Notes: generated by a model from the letters alone, not told the origin. Positions 42,950 to 51,054 are shown, counted from the stretch's first letter. The stretch is 51,128 nt of DNA from an uncultured Blautia sp. (GCA_934364795.1 CAKRMK010000021.1:1-51128), one strand, 5' to 3'. Numbers and translations are program-made.

Positions 42950-44602
42950 ATGTCTTATAAGAAGAAAAGATTGTTATTCTATATGATAATTGCATGCCTT
43001 GTTACAGTGGCGTATGCATTTAGGCATGTATCTTTTAAATCTGTGTATCTGCGTCATTTTGCGGGACAATGCCGAAGCAGTATTTATATTGGTTTATACT
43101 GTGCGTGGGTTATCTATCTGGAAAAGCATGTGGTAGAGATAAAGATGCGTCGATGTTTGACTGGGATAGGAGCATTGATGGTCTTGTGGTTCCTCATAAG
43201 GACGATTAAGTTCCTTGTTTTTTTTGATCCATTAGGGATGCGTGTCTGCTGGTATCTTTATTATATCCCTATGATTTTGATACCGACGCTGGGGCTGAAT
43301 GCAGCAATGCTGATGAATAATACAGATGAGGATAAATGTAAAAAACAGACTGTTTTTTTGCTCATACCGGCGTTAGTGTTGATAGTGATGGTACTAACCA
43401 ATGACTTGCATCAGAAGGTCTTTTATTTTTCGGAAGGTTTTCAGGCTTCTAACGAGATTTACGAGTATGGAATTGCTTTCGTCTGTATTCAGATATGGAT
43501 TATGCTCTGTTTGATCCTGATGGAGCTTGTACTGATCCGTAAGAGCAGGATTCCGGGAAAAAAGAGGTTCTGGCTTCCTGTCATTCCGGGAATTTTACTG
43601 CTGGTCTGGAATATCTGTACTATTTTCAGGATACAGTTAGCCCAGGTAATTGCCGGGGATATGACGTCAACATGTTGTTTACTGATGGCAGCAATTTATC
43701 AGAGCAGTATTGGCTGCGGACTGATTCAGATCAATAGCAGATATCTTGAAATGTTTCAGGCGGCAGGTGGCTTGAATGCAGAGATTACAGACCGGACATT
43801 TGAACAGCATTATCAATCCGGAAGGTTTCCGGATATATCGCAGGAAATGCGATGGGGAGTTATAAGCTTACCTTTCGTGATGGACGATGGGATCAGAATC
43901 AGTCATATGTTTATAAAGGGAGGACATTTATTCTGGACTGAGGATATTTCGCTGCTTGTAGATCAGTATGAGGATATTAAAGAGCAGCAGGAGGAATTAA
44001 AGGAGAAAAATCTTCTTTTACAAAAGACTTATGAGCAGGAAGCAAAGCGTCGGAAAATAGAAGAGCAGAACAGGCTGTTGAATCTGATACGGAGTCAGAC
44101 TGCCGGGCAATTGGAGCTGATCGCCTGTTTTATGAAGCAATTGGAAGAAACTGAGTCCAAAGAGGTTTATGAACGTCTGCTGGGGCAGATCGTTGTGGTT
44201 GGGACTTATCTGAAAAGACGCAAGAATTTTCTTCTGACACTTTATGCTGAAACGCAGGGTACACTGTTAAATGGGGAGGACCTGATCCAAAGTCTGGCAG
44301 AATCCTGCTCTGCCTTAAAGCTTTGCAATATCCGTGCTTTATATTATGTTAACGATCAGCAGCTTGATTTACACGATGTGGATATATTGAAATGCTATGA
44401 TTATTTTGAATGGCTGATAGAGAAATTGTTTAATAAGATGGATATGATATTTTTCCGTGTGGTTATGTTAGAGGAGCATTTGACAATCTCTGCACATATA
44501 GCTTCCGGGTATGATCTGGATAAATTGCTGGCAGGAAGACCGGGGACGAAGGTGCAGAAGGAAGATGAGAAAGAGTGGCTGGTTCGATGTCGAATTTCAT
44601 AG
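42950..44602 (+). CDS. 7TM sensor with degenerate histidine-kinase domain
   Basis: A 550-residue membrane protein. Residues 1-255 hold seven to eight hydrophobic segments matching the N-terminal 7TM sensory region seen in some histidine kinases. A middle domain (about 270-345; MRWGVISLPFVMDDGIRISHMF) and a coiled-coil (about 345-380; Glu/Gln/Lys-rich) follow. The last 170 residues align by position with a dimerisation and ATPase domain, but no phospho-accepting H-box, N-box or glycine-rich ATP lid is visible. It is thus probably a pseudokinase that senses and passes a signal to the true kinase encoded next, which overlaps it. The ligand is unknown. Confidence 0.75.
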   Translation: MSYKKKRLLFYMIIACLVTVAYAFRHVSFKSVYLRHFAGQCRSSIYIGLYCAWVIYLEKHVVEIKMRRCLTGIGALMVLWFLIRTIKFLVFFDPLGMRVCWYLYYIPMILIPTLGLNAAMLMNNTDEDKCKKQTVFLLIPALVLIVMVLTNDLHQKVFYFSEGFQASNEIYEYGIAFVCIQIWIMLCLILMELVLIRKSRIPGKKRFWLPVIPGILLLVWNICTIFRIQLAQVIAGDMTSTCCLLMAAIYQSSIGCGLIQINSRYLEMFQAAGGLNAEITDRTFEQHYQSGRFPDISQEMRWGVISLPFVMDDGIRISHMFIKGGHLFWTEDISLLVDQYEDIKEQQEELKEKNLLLQKTYEQEAKRRKIEEQNRLLNLIRSQTAGQLELIACFMKQLEETESKEVYERLLGQIVVVGTYLKRRKNFLLTLYAETQGTLLNGEDLIQSLAESCSALKLCNIRALYYVNDQQLDLHDVDILKCYDYFEWLIEKLFNKMDMIFFRVVMLEEHLTISAHIASGYDLDKLLAGRPGTKVQKEDEKEWLVRCRIS

Positions 44603-45867
44603 AAAGCAGTATAGGTATGCAGAATACCATAATGGTTATTATGGAAATCTGCCTGGTATTTGAGTTTATTCTTATACTTTTAAGAGTGACGCAGGTTGCG
44701 GAATTAAAAAGAATCATTTCTGCAATTGTTCTTTTTGGAGTGTCTCTTTTGCTGATAACTGTGCTGGCAAATGATCATCAGTACAGTGTGGGGATGCAGG
44801 AGCAGCGGTCAAGGTTTCCGGAAATTTCAGGCATATTGGTCTTGAGCGGCATCATAGGACTGGCAATATATCTCATGGGAAAAATCCAGGAGGAACGGAA
44901 ACGGGAAAAAACTATGTTGTCCTCTTGGTCAGTTTATGAAGCTGTAGATAATGCGCCTTGTGGTGTATGCTTTGCTGATCCATTTGGGCAGATCATTCTC
45001 TGTAATTCAAAAATGTGGGAAGTGAGCCAGATGCTGACAGGCGTTCAATTGCAGGACTATGAAGTGCTGCATCAGGCAATACATTCTGAAAACGTCAGAC
45101 CGGGAATCATTCCTATAAACTTCGATGACAGTGTTTTTTATTTTCCAAATGGAAAAGTGTGGATGTTCCAGGAATATTATCTTCAGAGTCCGGATCTGTC
45201 TGATTATAGGCAGGCCGTGGCCATAGATGTTTCGGAGATATATTATAACAGTAAAGAGATTAAAGCTAATAATGAAAGACTGAAAGAGTTCAACCAGAAA
45301 CTGGAGAAAATGTACGAGAAAATCGGTGATAAAATCCGGGAGCAGGAAACGCTGGCAATGAAAATGCAGGTACATGATAACTTTGGCCGCAGTCTTTTTA
45401 TGATACGAAGAATACTGGAGAATAAAGAAAATACAAGCTATATGGATAAACAGCTGGATGTGTTAAAGGAACAGGTTTATATTCTTACAAACATGACAGT
45501 TGAGAATATGGAGGATTTATATCAAAATACGGAAAAGCAGGCAGAGGAATTGGGTATAACAATCGGGATGAAAGGAAATATTCCGGAGAATTCAGTTCAA
45601 AGAATATTAATAGACCGTGCCATTCGTGAGTGTGTTACGAATTGTGCCAGACATGCCCATGGAAGTGAAATCAATGTGACAATAGAGGATGAAACAGAAG
45701 TATATATAGTCCGGATAACCAATGATGGGGATGTTCCCGGAAAAAATGCCAGAGAAGGTGGGGGCTTGTCCGCGCTCAGAAGGGCTTTGGAAATTGAAAA
45801 CTGCAGTATGATTACAGTGTTTGAACCAGCATTTTGTCTGCTGTTAAAGTTTCCGAAGGTTAAGTAA
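44587..45867 (+). CDS. Sensor histidine kinase (HisKA_3/NarX-like)
   Basis: A 426-residue membrane kinase. Three hydrophobic segments (about 12-100) are followed by a PAS-like domain (about 115-215; VDNAPCGVCFADPFGQIILCNSKMW) and a coiled-coil. A HisKA_3 dimerisation domain has the phospho-accepting His263 in QVHDNFGRSL, and an ATPase domain has Asn352 in the N-box (IRECVTNCARHAHG) and GGG in the ATP lid (AREGGGLSAL). This class pairs with NarL-type regulators, and one follows 41 bp later. The ATG at 44587 overlaps the preceding sensor gene; GTG 44575 is an alternative. It is the active partner of the 7TM pseudokinase (inference). Confidence 0.87.
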   Translation: MSNFIESSIGMQNTIMVIMEICLVFEFILILLRVTQVAELKRIISAIVLFGVSLLLITVLANDHQYSVGMQEQRSRFPEISGILVLSGIIGLAIYLMGKIQEERKREKTMLSSWSVYEAVDNAPCGVCFADPFGQIILCNSKMWEVSQMLTGVQLQDYEVLHQAIHSENVRPGIIPINFDDSVFYFPNGKVWMFQEYYLQSPDLSDYRQAVAIDVSEIYYNSKEIKANNERLKEFNQKLEKMYEKIGDKIREQETLAMKMQVHDNFGRSLFMIRRILENKENTSYMDKQLDVLKEQVYILTNMTVENMEDLYQNTEKQAEELGITIGMKGNIPENSVQRILIDRAIRECVTNCARHAHGSEINVTIEDETEVYIVRITNDGDVPGKNAREGGGLSALRRALEIENCSMITVFEPAFCLLLKFPKVK

Positions 45868-45908
45868 ACGCTTATGCATCAGAGGACACATAGAAAGGGT
45901 GAGAGATC

Positions 45909-46535
45909 ATGATTCGAGTACTTATTGTAGAAGATCAGAAAATTATGCAGAAATATTTTGAATACATACTTTTTCAGGATGAGGAATTCCGGCATGTCCA
46001 GACTGTTTCGGACGCAGAGGAGGCTGTAAAGATATGTAGTTATTCTGCTGTTGACCTGGTATTGATGGATGTCCAGACTTATCATAATCATGATGGTCTA
46101 AAGGCTGGAAAAGCAATCAAGGAGGCATGTCCTTATACGAAAATCCTGATCGTAACATCTCTTGTTGATCCGAAGGTGCTGGAGAGGGCAAAAAGCGGAT
46201 GTGCAGACAGTCTTTGGTATAAAGATCATGGGGAGGATGAAATCAGGGATGTGATCAGGCGTACTGTAAACGGAGAACATGTTTTTCCGGATGTTACACC
46301 TGATGTAGAGCTGAACTGGATAACAAGCGGTGAGATTAGCCCCAGACAATTAGAGATGCTGCGGCTGTATATCTGTGGTTATTCTTATTCTGAAATTGCC
46401 CGGGAAATGAACTGTTCAACAGCTGGTGTAAGATGGAATTTTCAGGAAATGATCACAAAGGCGGGATATAGCTGTAAAGAAGATCTTATTGCAGCTGCTC
46501 TGGAAAGTAAATTGATCGTTACCACGTTAAAGTAG
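45909..46535 (+). CDS. NarL/LuxR-family response regulator
   Basis: A 208-residue two-component regulator. The receiver domain (about 1-120) has acidic residues E8 and D9, phospho-acceptor Asp54 in LVLMDVQT, a Thr in LIVTSL and a Lys in LWYKDHG. The C-terminal helix-turn-helix (about 143-205; SPRQLEMLRLYICGYSYSEIAREMNCSTAGVRWNFQEMITKAG) is GerE-like with a somewhat unusual recognition helix. It is co-transcribed with the two sensors. The best candidate target is the 21-bp motif in front of the TMEM43-like and zinc-ribbon genes (inference). Confidence 0.92.
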   Translation: MIRVLIVEDQKIMQKYFEYILFQDEEFRHVQTVSDAEEAVKICSYSAVDLVLMDVQTYHNHDGLKAGKAIKEACPYTKILIVTSLVDPKVLERAKSGCADSLWYKDHGEDEIRDVIRRTVNGEHVFPDVTPDVELNWITSGEISPRQLEMLRLYICGYSYSEIAREMNCSTAGVRWNFQEMITKAGYSCKEDLIAAALESKLIVTTLK

Positions 46536-46566
46536 AAATTGCGCCAAAAATCAGATAATTATTCGG

Positions 46567-46587
46567 TTACTATCAAAAGTGCTAGTG
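46567..46587 (+). promoter_or_regulatory. Shared 21-bp operator motif, copy 2
   Basis: TTACTATC, then AAAAGTGC, then TAGTG. Identical to copy 1 at 17 of 21 positions. It occupies the place of the -35 box of the following promoter. Confidence 0.7.
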
Positions 46588-46607
46588 AATAACCTGTGCC
46601 TTCTCTG

Positions 46608-46613
46608 TATAAT
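46608..46613 (+). promoter_or_regulatory. -10 box of the zinc-ribbon protein gene
   Basis: Perfect TATAAT exactly 20 nt after the operator motif, 40 nt before the start codon. Confidence 0.65.
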
Positions 46614-46652
46614 GTGAATATAGAAGCAATCATGTATAGAGGAGGCGGTAGA

Positions 46653-47717
46653 ATGGGATTTTTTGATAAAAAGTATTGCGATATATGCGGAGAAAAAATC
46701 GGATTGCTGGGCAATCGCAAGCTGGAAGATGGTAATCTGTGTAAGGAATGTGCCAAGAAGTTATCTCCGTGGTTTGAAGAGCGCAGGCACAGTACGGTAG
46801 ACGATATCAAGCGTCAGCTGGAGTATCGGAAACAGAATGAGGCAAAGGTACAGAATTTCCATATTACGCGGCAGATTCCCACAAAAACCTATAATGTCTA
46901 TATCGATGATACGCAGGGGAATTTTACAATTGCCCATAACCTGGATACCAGAGAAAACCCGGATATTCTGCCTTTATCATCTATAGTTCAGTGCAGACTG
47001 GATATTAAGCAGGATCAGATAGAGGAAACGTATACTAAGGATGGCGAAACAGTCAGCTACCAACCTCCGGTTTATAAGTATGAGTATAATTACAGCATGA
47101 AAATCCAGGTGAGATCGCCATGGTTTGATGACATGAATTTCCGTTTACATGATTTTGCAATTGAGCAGGAGAAGAGAGCGGAAATAATGGAGATGGAGCG
47201 TACTGGTTATGAAATTGTAGCGGCACTGACCGGACAGACACCAATGGGAATGCAGCAGAATATGATGGGAATGAACGGAATGCAGCCGGGAATGCCAGGA
47301 ATGAACGTAATGCCGATGAATAACGGTATGAATGGTGGAATGAATAACGGAATGCAGCCGGGAATGTCAGGAATGAACGGAATGCCGATGAATAACGGTA
47401 TGAATGGTGGAATGCAGCCGGGAATGTCAGGAATGAACGGAATGCCGATGAATAACGGTATGAATGGTGGAATGAATAACGGAATGCAGCTGGGAATGCC
47501 AGGAATGAACGGAATGCCGATGAATAACGGTATGAATGGTGGAATGAATAACGGAATGCAGCCGGGAATGTCAGGAATGAACGGAATGCCGATGAACAAC
47601 GGCATGAATGGTGGAATGAATGGCGGAATGCAGCCTGGCAGTACATGGAAATGTAAATGTGGGGCAGAAAATACGGGTAAGTTCTGTGAGTTCTGTGGAG
47701 AATTAAGACCATATTAA
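46653..47717 (+). CDS. Zinc-binding protein with Met/Asn/Gly-rich tandem repeat
   Basis: A 354-residue protein with no membrane segment. The start at MGFFDKK is fixed by GGAGG 7 nt upstream. An N-terminal zinc module of DUF4428 type has C9-x2-C12 and C30-x2-C33. A central domain follows (about 60-200), with no family I can name. Residues about 221-330 are a tandem repeat of 24- and 20-residue units (PMNNGMNGGMNNGMQPGMSG pattern), about 30% Met. The C-terminus is a zinc ribbon, CKCGAENTGKFCEFCG. Such Gly/Met linkers before a C-terminal zinc ribbon occur in several membrane-stress proteins, but MxxM spacing could also bind copper. Its promoter carries the shared operator. Confidence 0.8.
   Translation: MGFFDKKYCDICGEKIGLLGNRKLEDGNLCKECAKKLSPWFEERRHSTVDDIKRQLEYRKQNEAKVQNFHITRQIPTKTYNVYIDDTQGNFTIAHNLDTRENPDILPLSSIVQCRLDIKQDQIEETYTKDGETVSYQPPVYKYEYNYSMKIQVRSPWFDDMNFRLHDFAIEQEKRAEIMEMERTGYEIVAALTGQTPMGMQQNMMGMNGMQPGMPGMNVMPMNNGMNGGMNNGMQPGMSGMNGMPMNNGMNGGMQPGMSGMNGMPMNNGMNGGMNNGMQLGMPGMNGMPMNNGMNGGMNNGMQPGMSGMNGMPMNNGMNGGMNGGMQPGSTWKCKCGAENTGKFCEFCGELRPY
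47313..47642 (+). repeat. Tandem repeat inside the zinc-ribbon gene (72/60-bp units)
   Basis: Units at 47313-47384 (72 bp), 47385-47444 (60 bp), 47445-47516 (72), 47517-47588 (72) and a partial fifth. Near-identity in DNA indicates recent expansion; the 60-bp unit lacks the 12 bp coding for MNNG. All unit lengths keep the reading frame. Confidence 0.88.
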
Positions 47718-47762
47718 AAGTGAAGCAATATTGTGATTTCACATAAGAAAGGAGAATGTATT

Positions 47763-48647
47763 ATGAGTAAAAAAATAAAATTATGGGCAGCAGGTGCATT
47801 GGGAGTTATGATGGCAGGTGTTGTCAGTGTAAATGTTTATGCTCTGGAAGAAAAGGATGTAGAGGGGTTGTGGTATGTGAACAGTCTTTCTATGGATGGT
47901 GGTGAAAATACATTCCATCCGGAAATGATGGGAATGGAAATGACCTTCAATTTTGCTGAAGGCGGCAAGGGTGAAGTAACCAATGCTTATGAAGGCGGTG
48001 AGGCGGAGCCTGACGAGCTGGAATGGAAAATTGATGGGGATAAGCTGTTAATAACCTCAAATGATGAGACTGTGGAAGCTGAATATTCAGATGGAACTAT
48101 TTCCGTGGACGCTGGTGGAATGTTCTTTATCATGAATAAGGAAAAGGAAGAATATGTACCTTATGTACCGGGAAAACCAGTAGAAGAACCTAAGCTGGAA
48201 GACTTTGACGGTGATTGGAACAGCACATTGATGGATGCGTTCGGAATGCAGATGCCTACAGCTGCCGGAGTTTCAGATGTGGAAATGAAAATTTCCATTT
48301 CAGGCGGCAAAGCTTCTCTTGTAATGATCGAAAGCGGAACCGAAACAGAGGTTGACCTTGAGGGTGAACTGGATGGAAATGCGTTGATATTAAAATCCAC
48401 AACAGAGAAGGAAGAGGATTCTGAAAGCTATTCTTTATTCAGCACAGACTCTATGAGATTCTACCTGCTGGATGATGGCAATCTGTGCTTTACAACTGGC
48501 GACAGCCTGGACGAAGCAGCAGATACAGAAGCAGCGGATGCGGAAGCAGTAGAAGCAGATGTAGCAGAGGGCGATGACGAGTATTCAGACTTTGGTGATA
48601 CAGACTTTACTGTTAAGGTGTATTTTGAAAAATTAGTCGTAGAGTAA
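47763..48647 (+). CDS. Exported protein with two similar beta-rich domains, unknown function
   Basis: A 294-residue exported protein. The start at MSKKIKLW is fixed by AAGGAG upstream. It has a typical signal peptide (about 1-26, ending VNVYA) and no lipobox. Two copies of a lipocalin-like pattern follow: GLWYVNSLSMDGGENTFHP (about 35) and GDWNSTLMDAFGMQMP (about 150). Each continues with beta strands (MTFNFAEGGKGEV, MKISISGGKASLV). Before the end is a strongly acidic low-complexity stretch (EAADTEAADAEAVEADV). I do not recognise a named family. It follows the zinc-ribbon gene by 45 bp and is probably driven by the same regulated promoter. Confidence 0.78.
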   Translation: MSKKIKLWAAGALGVMMAGVVSVNVYALEEKDVEGLWYVNSLSMDGGENTFHPEMMGMEMTFNFAEGGKGEVTNAYEGGEAEPDELEWKIDGDKLLITSNDETVEAEYSDGTISVDAGGMFFIMNKEKEEYVPYVPGKPVEEPKLEDFDGDWNSTLMDAFGMQMPTAAGVSDVEMKISISGGKASLVMIESGTETEVDLEGELDGNALILKSTTEKEEDSESYSLFSTDSMRFYLLDDGNLCFTTGDSLDEAADTEAADAEAVEADVAEGDDEYSDFGDTDFTVKVYFEKLVVE

Positions 48648-48721
48648 GAATGTCTGATTTTGAATGATGGTTGAGACAGCGTAAGAAGAGACTGATTTTG
48701 TTTACAAGGGGGACTGACATC

Positions 48722-49579
48722 ATGAAGAAATGTTCAATCATAATAGGTATCAGTGCCTTGCTGCTGGCATTTATCATGCCGGTGGAATGTATGGGAAGTT
48801 TGCAGGAAGAAGCTGCCTATCTGGATTACTTACAGGACAGTTTAAGGGAAAATGATTGTCAGGTAGGAATGGCATTTCTGGGATATATTGGTGAAGATGC
48901 ACTTGCTCAGGATATTTTGGATTATACGAGACAGAATGATTATCCGGAAATTTATCCTTTTTTACAAAATGGTACAGTTGTAGATGCAGGTGGATATGAG
49001 GTTTATGCCATTGTACCCAGATATGGCTGGTCAATTAGTGTTTATCCATCCGAAATGACAGAAGATGCTGAATATCGCGATAATCTGGATGCTCCTTATT
49101 ATAAAGGAGCACCAGATGAGATCATCATTCTCAAGTGCAATATAAGTGAGATATACTCTAATGTAATGGTTTCTGCAACCGAAGATAATATGAGTGTTAC
49201 ATACCGCCCCGCAGTTTCTTTAAAAGATGGCCGCCTTGCAGAAGAAAAGCATTGCTGTGATTTCTCTATCTATTATTATGGAGATGGAGAATATAGTGAA
49301 TATGAAGGTGATCTGTCAGAAGATAATAGTACAGAGGTAGATCGTGCTTATAATTTGCTTTGTGAGACTGATGAAGTCAGTTATTATTTAAGACTTGGAA
49401 TGTCAGTATGGTATACCGGAAGTAAGGAAGTAATAGACGGAAGAGAATGCATGGTATTTGTTCTCGGCACAGAACATGAAGATCAGTTTGTAAAAGAAAA
49501 TTACTATGCAGTGTACGAAGATCAGGTTTATTACTATGACGTGATTGATGATGTCTGGAATATTCTGGGCGCCGGATGA
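48722..49579 (+). CDS. Exported protein of unknown function
   Basis: A 285-residue exported protein. ATG 48722 follows AGGGGG by 9 nt. It has an N-terminal signal sequence (about 1-22, ending PVEC), where the last Cys is not in a proper lipobox, so lipidation is uncertain. The mature part is acidic and Tyr-rich. The first half begins with LQEEAAYLDYLQDSLREN, and a beta-rich half has YEVYAIVPRYGWSISVYPSE and FSIYYYGDGEYSEYEGDL. No known domain is recognised. It is third in the probable transcript from the operator-controlled promoter, so it is a candidate effector or sensor part of the locus. Confidence 0.72.
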   Translation: MKKCSIIIGISALLLAFIMPVECMGSLQEEAAYLDYLQDSLRENDCQVGMAFLGYIGEDALAQDILDYTRQNDYPEIYPFLQNGTVVDAGGYEVYAIVPRYGWSISVYPSEMTEDAEYRDNLDAPYYKGAPDEIIILKCNISEIYSNVMVSATEDNMSVTYRPAVSLKDGRLAEEKHCCDFSIYYYGDGEYSEYEGDLSEDNSTEVDRAYNLLCETDEVSYYLRLGMSVWYTGSKEVIDGRECMVFVLGTEHEDQFVKENYYAVYEDQVYYYDVIDDVWNILGAG

Positions 49580-49615
49580 AGCATTAAGTAAATAAAATAT
49601 CAACTGAGATAGTAT

Positions 49616-49660
49616 ATAGCAGATTCATTCCATTACTTGACAATGAAATGAATCTGCTAT
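49616..49660. promoter_or_regulatory. 14-bp palindrome around the gldA -35 box
   Basis: ATAGCAGATTCATT (49616-49629) and AATGAATCTGCTAT (49647-49660) form a perfect inverted repeat with a 17-nt centre that contains TTGACA. It could be a repressor operator; the T tract is too poor for a clear terminator. Confidence 0.6.
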
Positions 49661-49665
49661 TAAAT
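49637..49665 (+). promoter_or_regulatory. Candidate promoter of gldA
   Basis: Perfect TTGACA (49637-49642), 17-nt spacer, TTAAAT (49660-49665). Confidence 0.5.
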
Positions 49666-49734
49666 TGTGTATAAGAAGGGATAGAAATACCGGAAAATGA
49701 TGATGCTAATACAAACGTAGAAAGGAGAATTTTA

Positions 49735-50835
49735 ATGGCAAAAATTTTAATCAGCCCATCTAAATATGTACAAGGTGCAGGCGAAATGAAAAACATTGGC
49801 AAATATGCCGCAGAAGCAGGCAAAAAAGCACTGGTTCTGATCAGTCAGGGTGGTTATAAGAGAATTGGTAAAATAATCGAGGATAGCTTTGCCAAAAGCA
49901 GCTGTGAGGTAGTATTTGATTATTTCAATGGTGAATGCTGCAACAGTGAGATTGACCGACTTCTGAAGGTTGTAAAGGACAATGACTGCGATCTTACCAT
50001 TGGTATTGGTGGCGGCAAGATTTTTGATACGGCGAAAGCTGTTGCGCATTATGCTGGAACGCAGGTATTTATCTGTCCGACGATTGCATCCACAGATGCT
50101 CCCTGCAGTGCGTTATCTGTAATTTATACGGAAGAAGGCGTTTTTGAGAAATATTTGTTCCTTCCTGCTAATCCGAATCTTGTTATGATGGATACCGATA
50201 TTATTGCAAAATCTCCTGTCAGACTGACTGTAGCGGGGATGGGTGACGCACTTGCCACTTATTTTGAGGCCAGAGCATGTAAGAGAAGTGGTGCAACCTC
50301 TTGCGCTGGAGGAAATACAACAGGAGCAGCTATGGCACTGGCAGAGCTCTGTTTCGATACTTTGATGGAAGAAGGAGTAAAGGCCAAAATTGCTCTGGAA
50401 GCAGGTGTATGTACTCCGGCAGTAGAAAAGATCATTGAAGCAAATACGCTGCTCTCCGGAATTGGATTTGAAAGTGCCGGACTTGCAGGAGCACATGCAA
50501 TCCACAATGGGCTTACTGTGCTGGAGGAATGCCATCATATGTACCATGGAGAAAAGGTTGCATTTGGAACGCTGACACAGCTGGTACTGGAAAATATTCC
50601 ACAGGAAGAGCTTGAAGAAATTATTATGTGGTGTATAGAAGTGGGACTTCCGGTTACTCTTGAAGAGCTTGGAGCTGGCAAAGTAACAGATGAACAGCTT
50701 ATGGAAGTTGCCAAAGCTGCATGTGCAGAGGGTGATACACTTCACAATATGCCATTTACAGTTACCCCTGAGAGCGTATTTGCAGCGATCAAGGCAGCAG
50801 ACGCATATGGCAGATATTATCTGGGAGAAGTATAG
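49735..50835 (+). CDS. gldA: Glycerol dehydrogenase
   Basis: A 366-residue zinc-dependent dehydrogenase that oxidises glycerol to dihydroxyacetone with NAD+. The NAD-binding half has the GGGKIFDTAKAVA loop (residues about 93-105), and the metal-binding half has AGMGDALATYFEAR (Asp ligand), GAHAIHNGL and HHMYHGEKVAFG (His ligands), in the order of GldA enzymes. Full family length. AGGAG lies before the ATG. It is a single-gene unit with no glycerol kinase or DHA kinase next to it. Some members of the family reduce small ketones or hydroxyacetone instead, so the natural substrate is inferred. Confidence 0.94.
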   Translation: MAKILISPSKYVQGAGEMKNIGKYAAEAGKKALVLISQGGYKRIGKIIEDSFAKSSCEVVFDYFNGECCNSEIDRLLKVVKDNDCDLTIGIGGGKIFDTAKAVAHYAGTQVFICPTIASTDAPCSALSVIYTEEGVFEKYLFLPANPNLVMMDTDIIAKSPVRLTVAGMGDALATYFEARACKRSGATSCAGGNTTGAAMALAELCFDTLMEEGVKAKIALEAGVCTPAVEKIIEANTLLSGIGFESAGLAGAHAIHNGLTVLEECHHMYHGEKVAFGTLTQLVLENIPQEELEEIIMWCIEVGLPVTLEELGAGKVTDEQLMEVAKAACAEGDTLHNMPFTVTPESVFAAIKAADAYGRYYLGEV

Positions 50836-50860
50836 GCGTCTATTGCGTAATGAGGCGTGT

Positions 50861-50902
50861 AAAGGGGTTATCGCTGAACTACGTTTTCAGGACAGCCCCT
50901 TT
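50861..50902 (+). terminator. Terminator-like hairpin of gldA
   Basis: AAAGGGG (50861-50867) pairs with CCCCTTT (50896-50902), with an inner CTGAA / TTCAG stem and a short T run. Confidence 0.6.
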
Positions 50903-50943
50903 TAAATGGATGGAGAAGGATTCGAACCGCTTTGACATACGAC

Positions 50944-50977
50944 AGAAAAACTCCAGGATCAACAACCCTGGAGTTTT
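50944..50977 (-). terminator. Terminator hairpin in the distal repeat unit
   Basis: ACTCCAGG / CCTGGAGT stem with a T5 run on the minus strand; the second of two identical terminators behind tRNA-Tyr. Confidence 0.75.
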
Positions 50978-51017
50978 AAATGGATGGAGAAGGATTCGAA
51001 CCGCTTTGACATACGAC

Positions 51018-51051
51018 AGAAAAACTCCAGGATCAACAACCCTGGAGTTTT
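51018..51051 (-). terminator. Terminator of the tRNA-Tyr gene
   Basis: ACTCCAGG (51024-51031) and CCTGGAGT (51041-51048) with a 9-nt loop, then a T5 run on the minus strand, directly behind the tRNA 3' end. Confidence 0.85.
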
Positions 51052-51054
51052 AAA

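Larger units (their letters stand above)
50907..51054 (-). repeat. Two identical 74-bp tandem units, each with a tRNA-Tyr 3' end and a terminator
   Basis: Units 50907-50980 and 50981-51054 are identical. Each begins with the same 22 bp as the 3' end of the tRNA-Tyr gene at 51055 (T-loop, 3' T-stem and acceptor strand), then 17 different bases, then a terminator hairpin. They look like duplicated tRNA tails or attachment-site remnants. Confidence 0.92.

Noticed and set aside
47053..47742. Open frame with repeated Ser/Phe/Tyr peptide opposite the zinc-ribbon gene
   Set aside because: The repeats are only the reverse reading of the Met/Asn/Gly repeat. No start signal and no family.
50850..51053. 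67-codon frame after gldA
   Set aside because: It lies across the tRNA-tail repeats and terminators. Frames like this are a known artefact of antisense tRNA sequence.
50907..51054. Possible CRISPR-like direct repeats
   Set aside because: The units are identical over the whole 74 bp with no unique spacers, and no cas genes are present. The 22-bp core is a tRNA 3' end.
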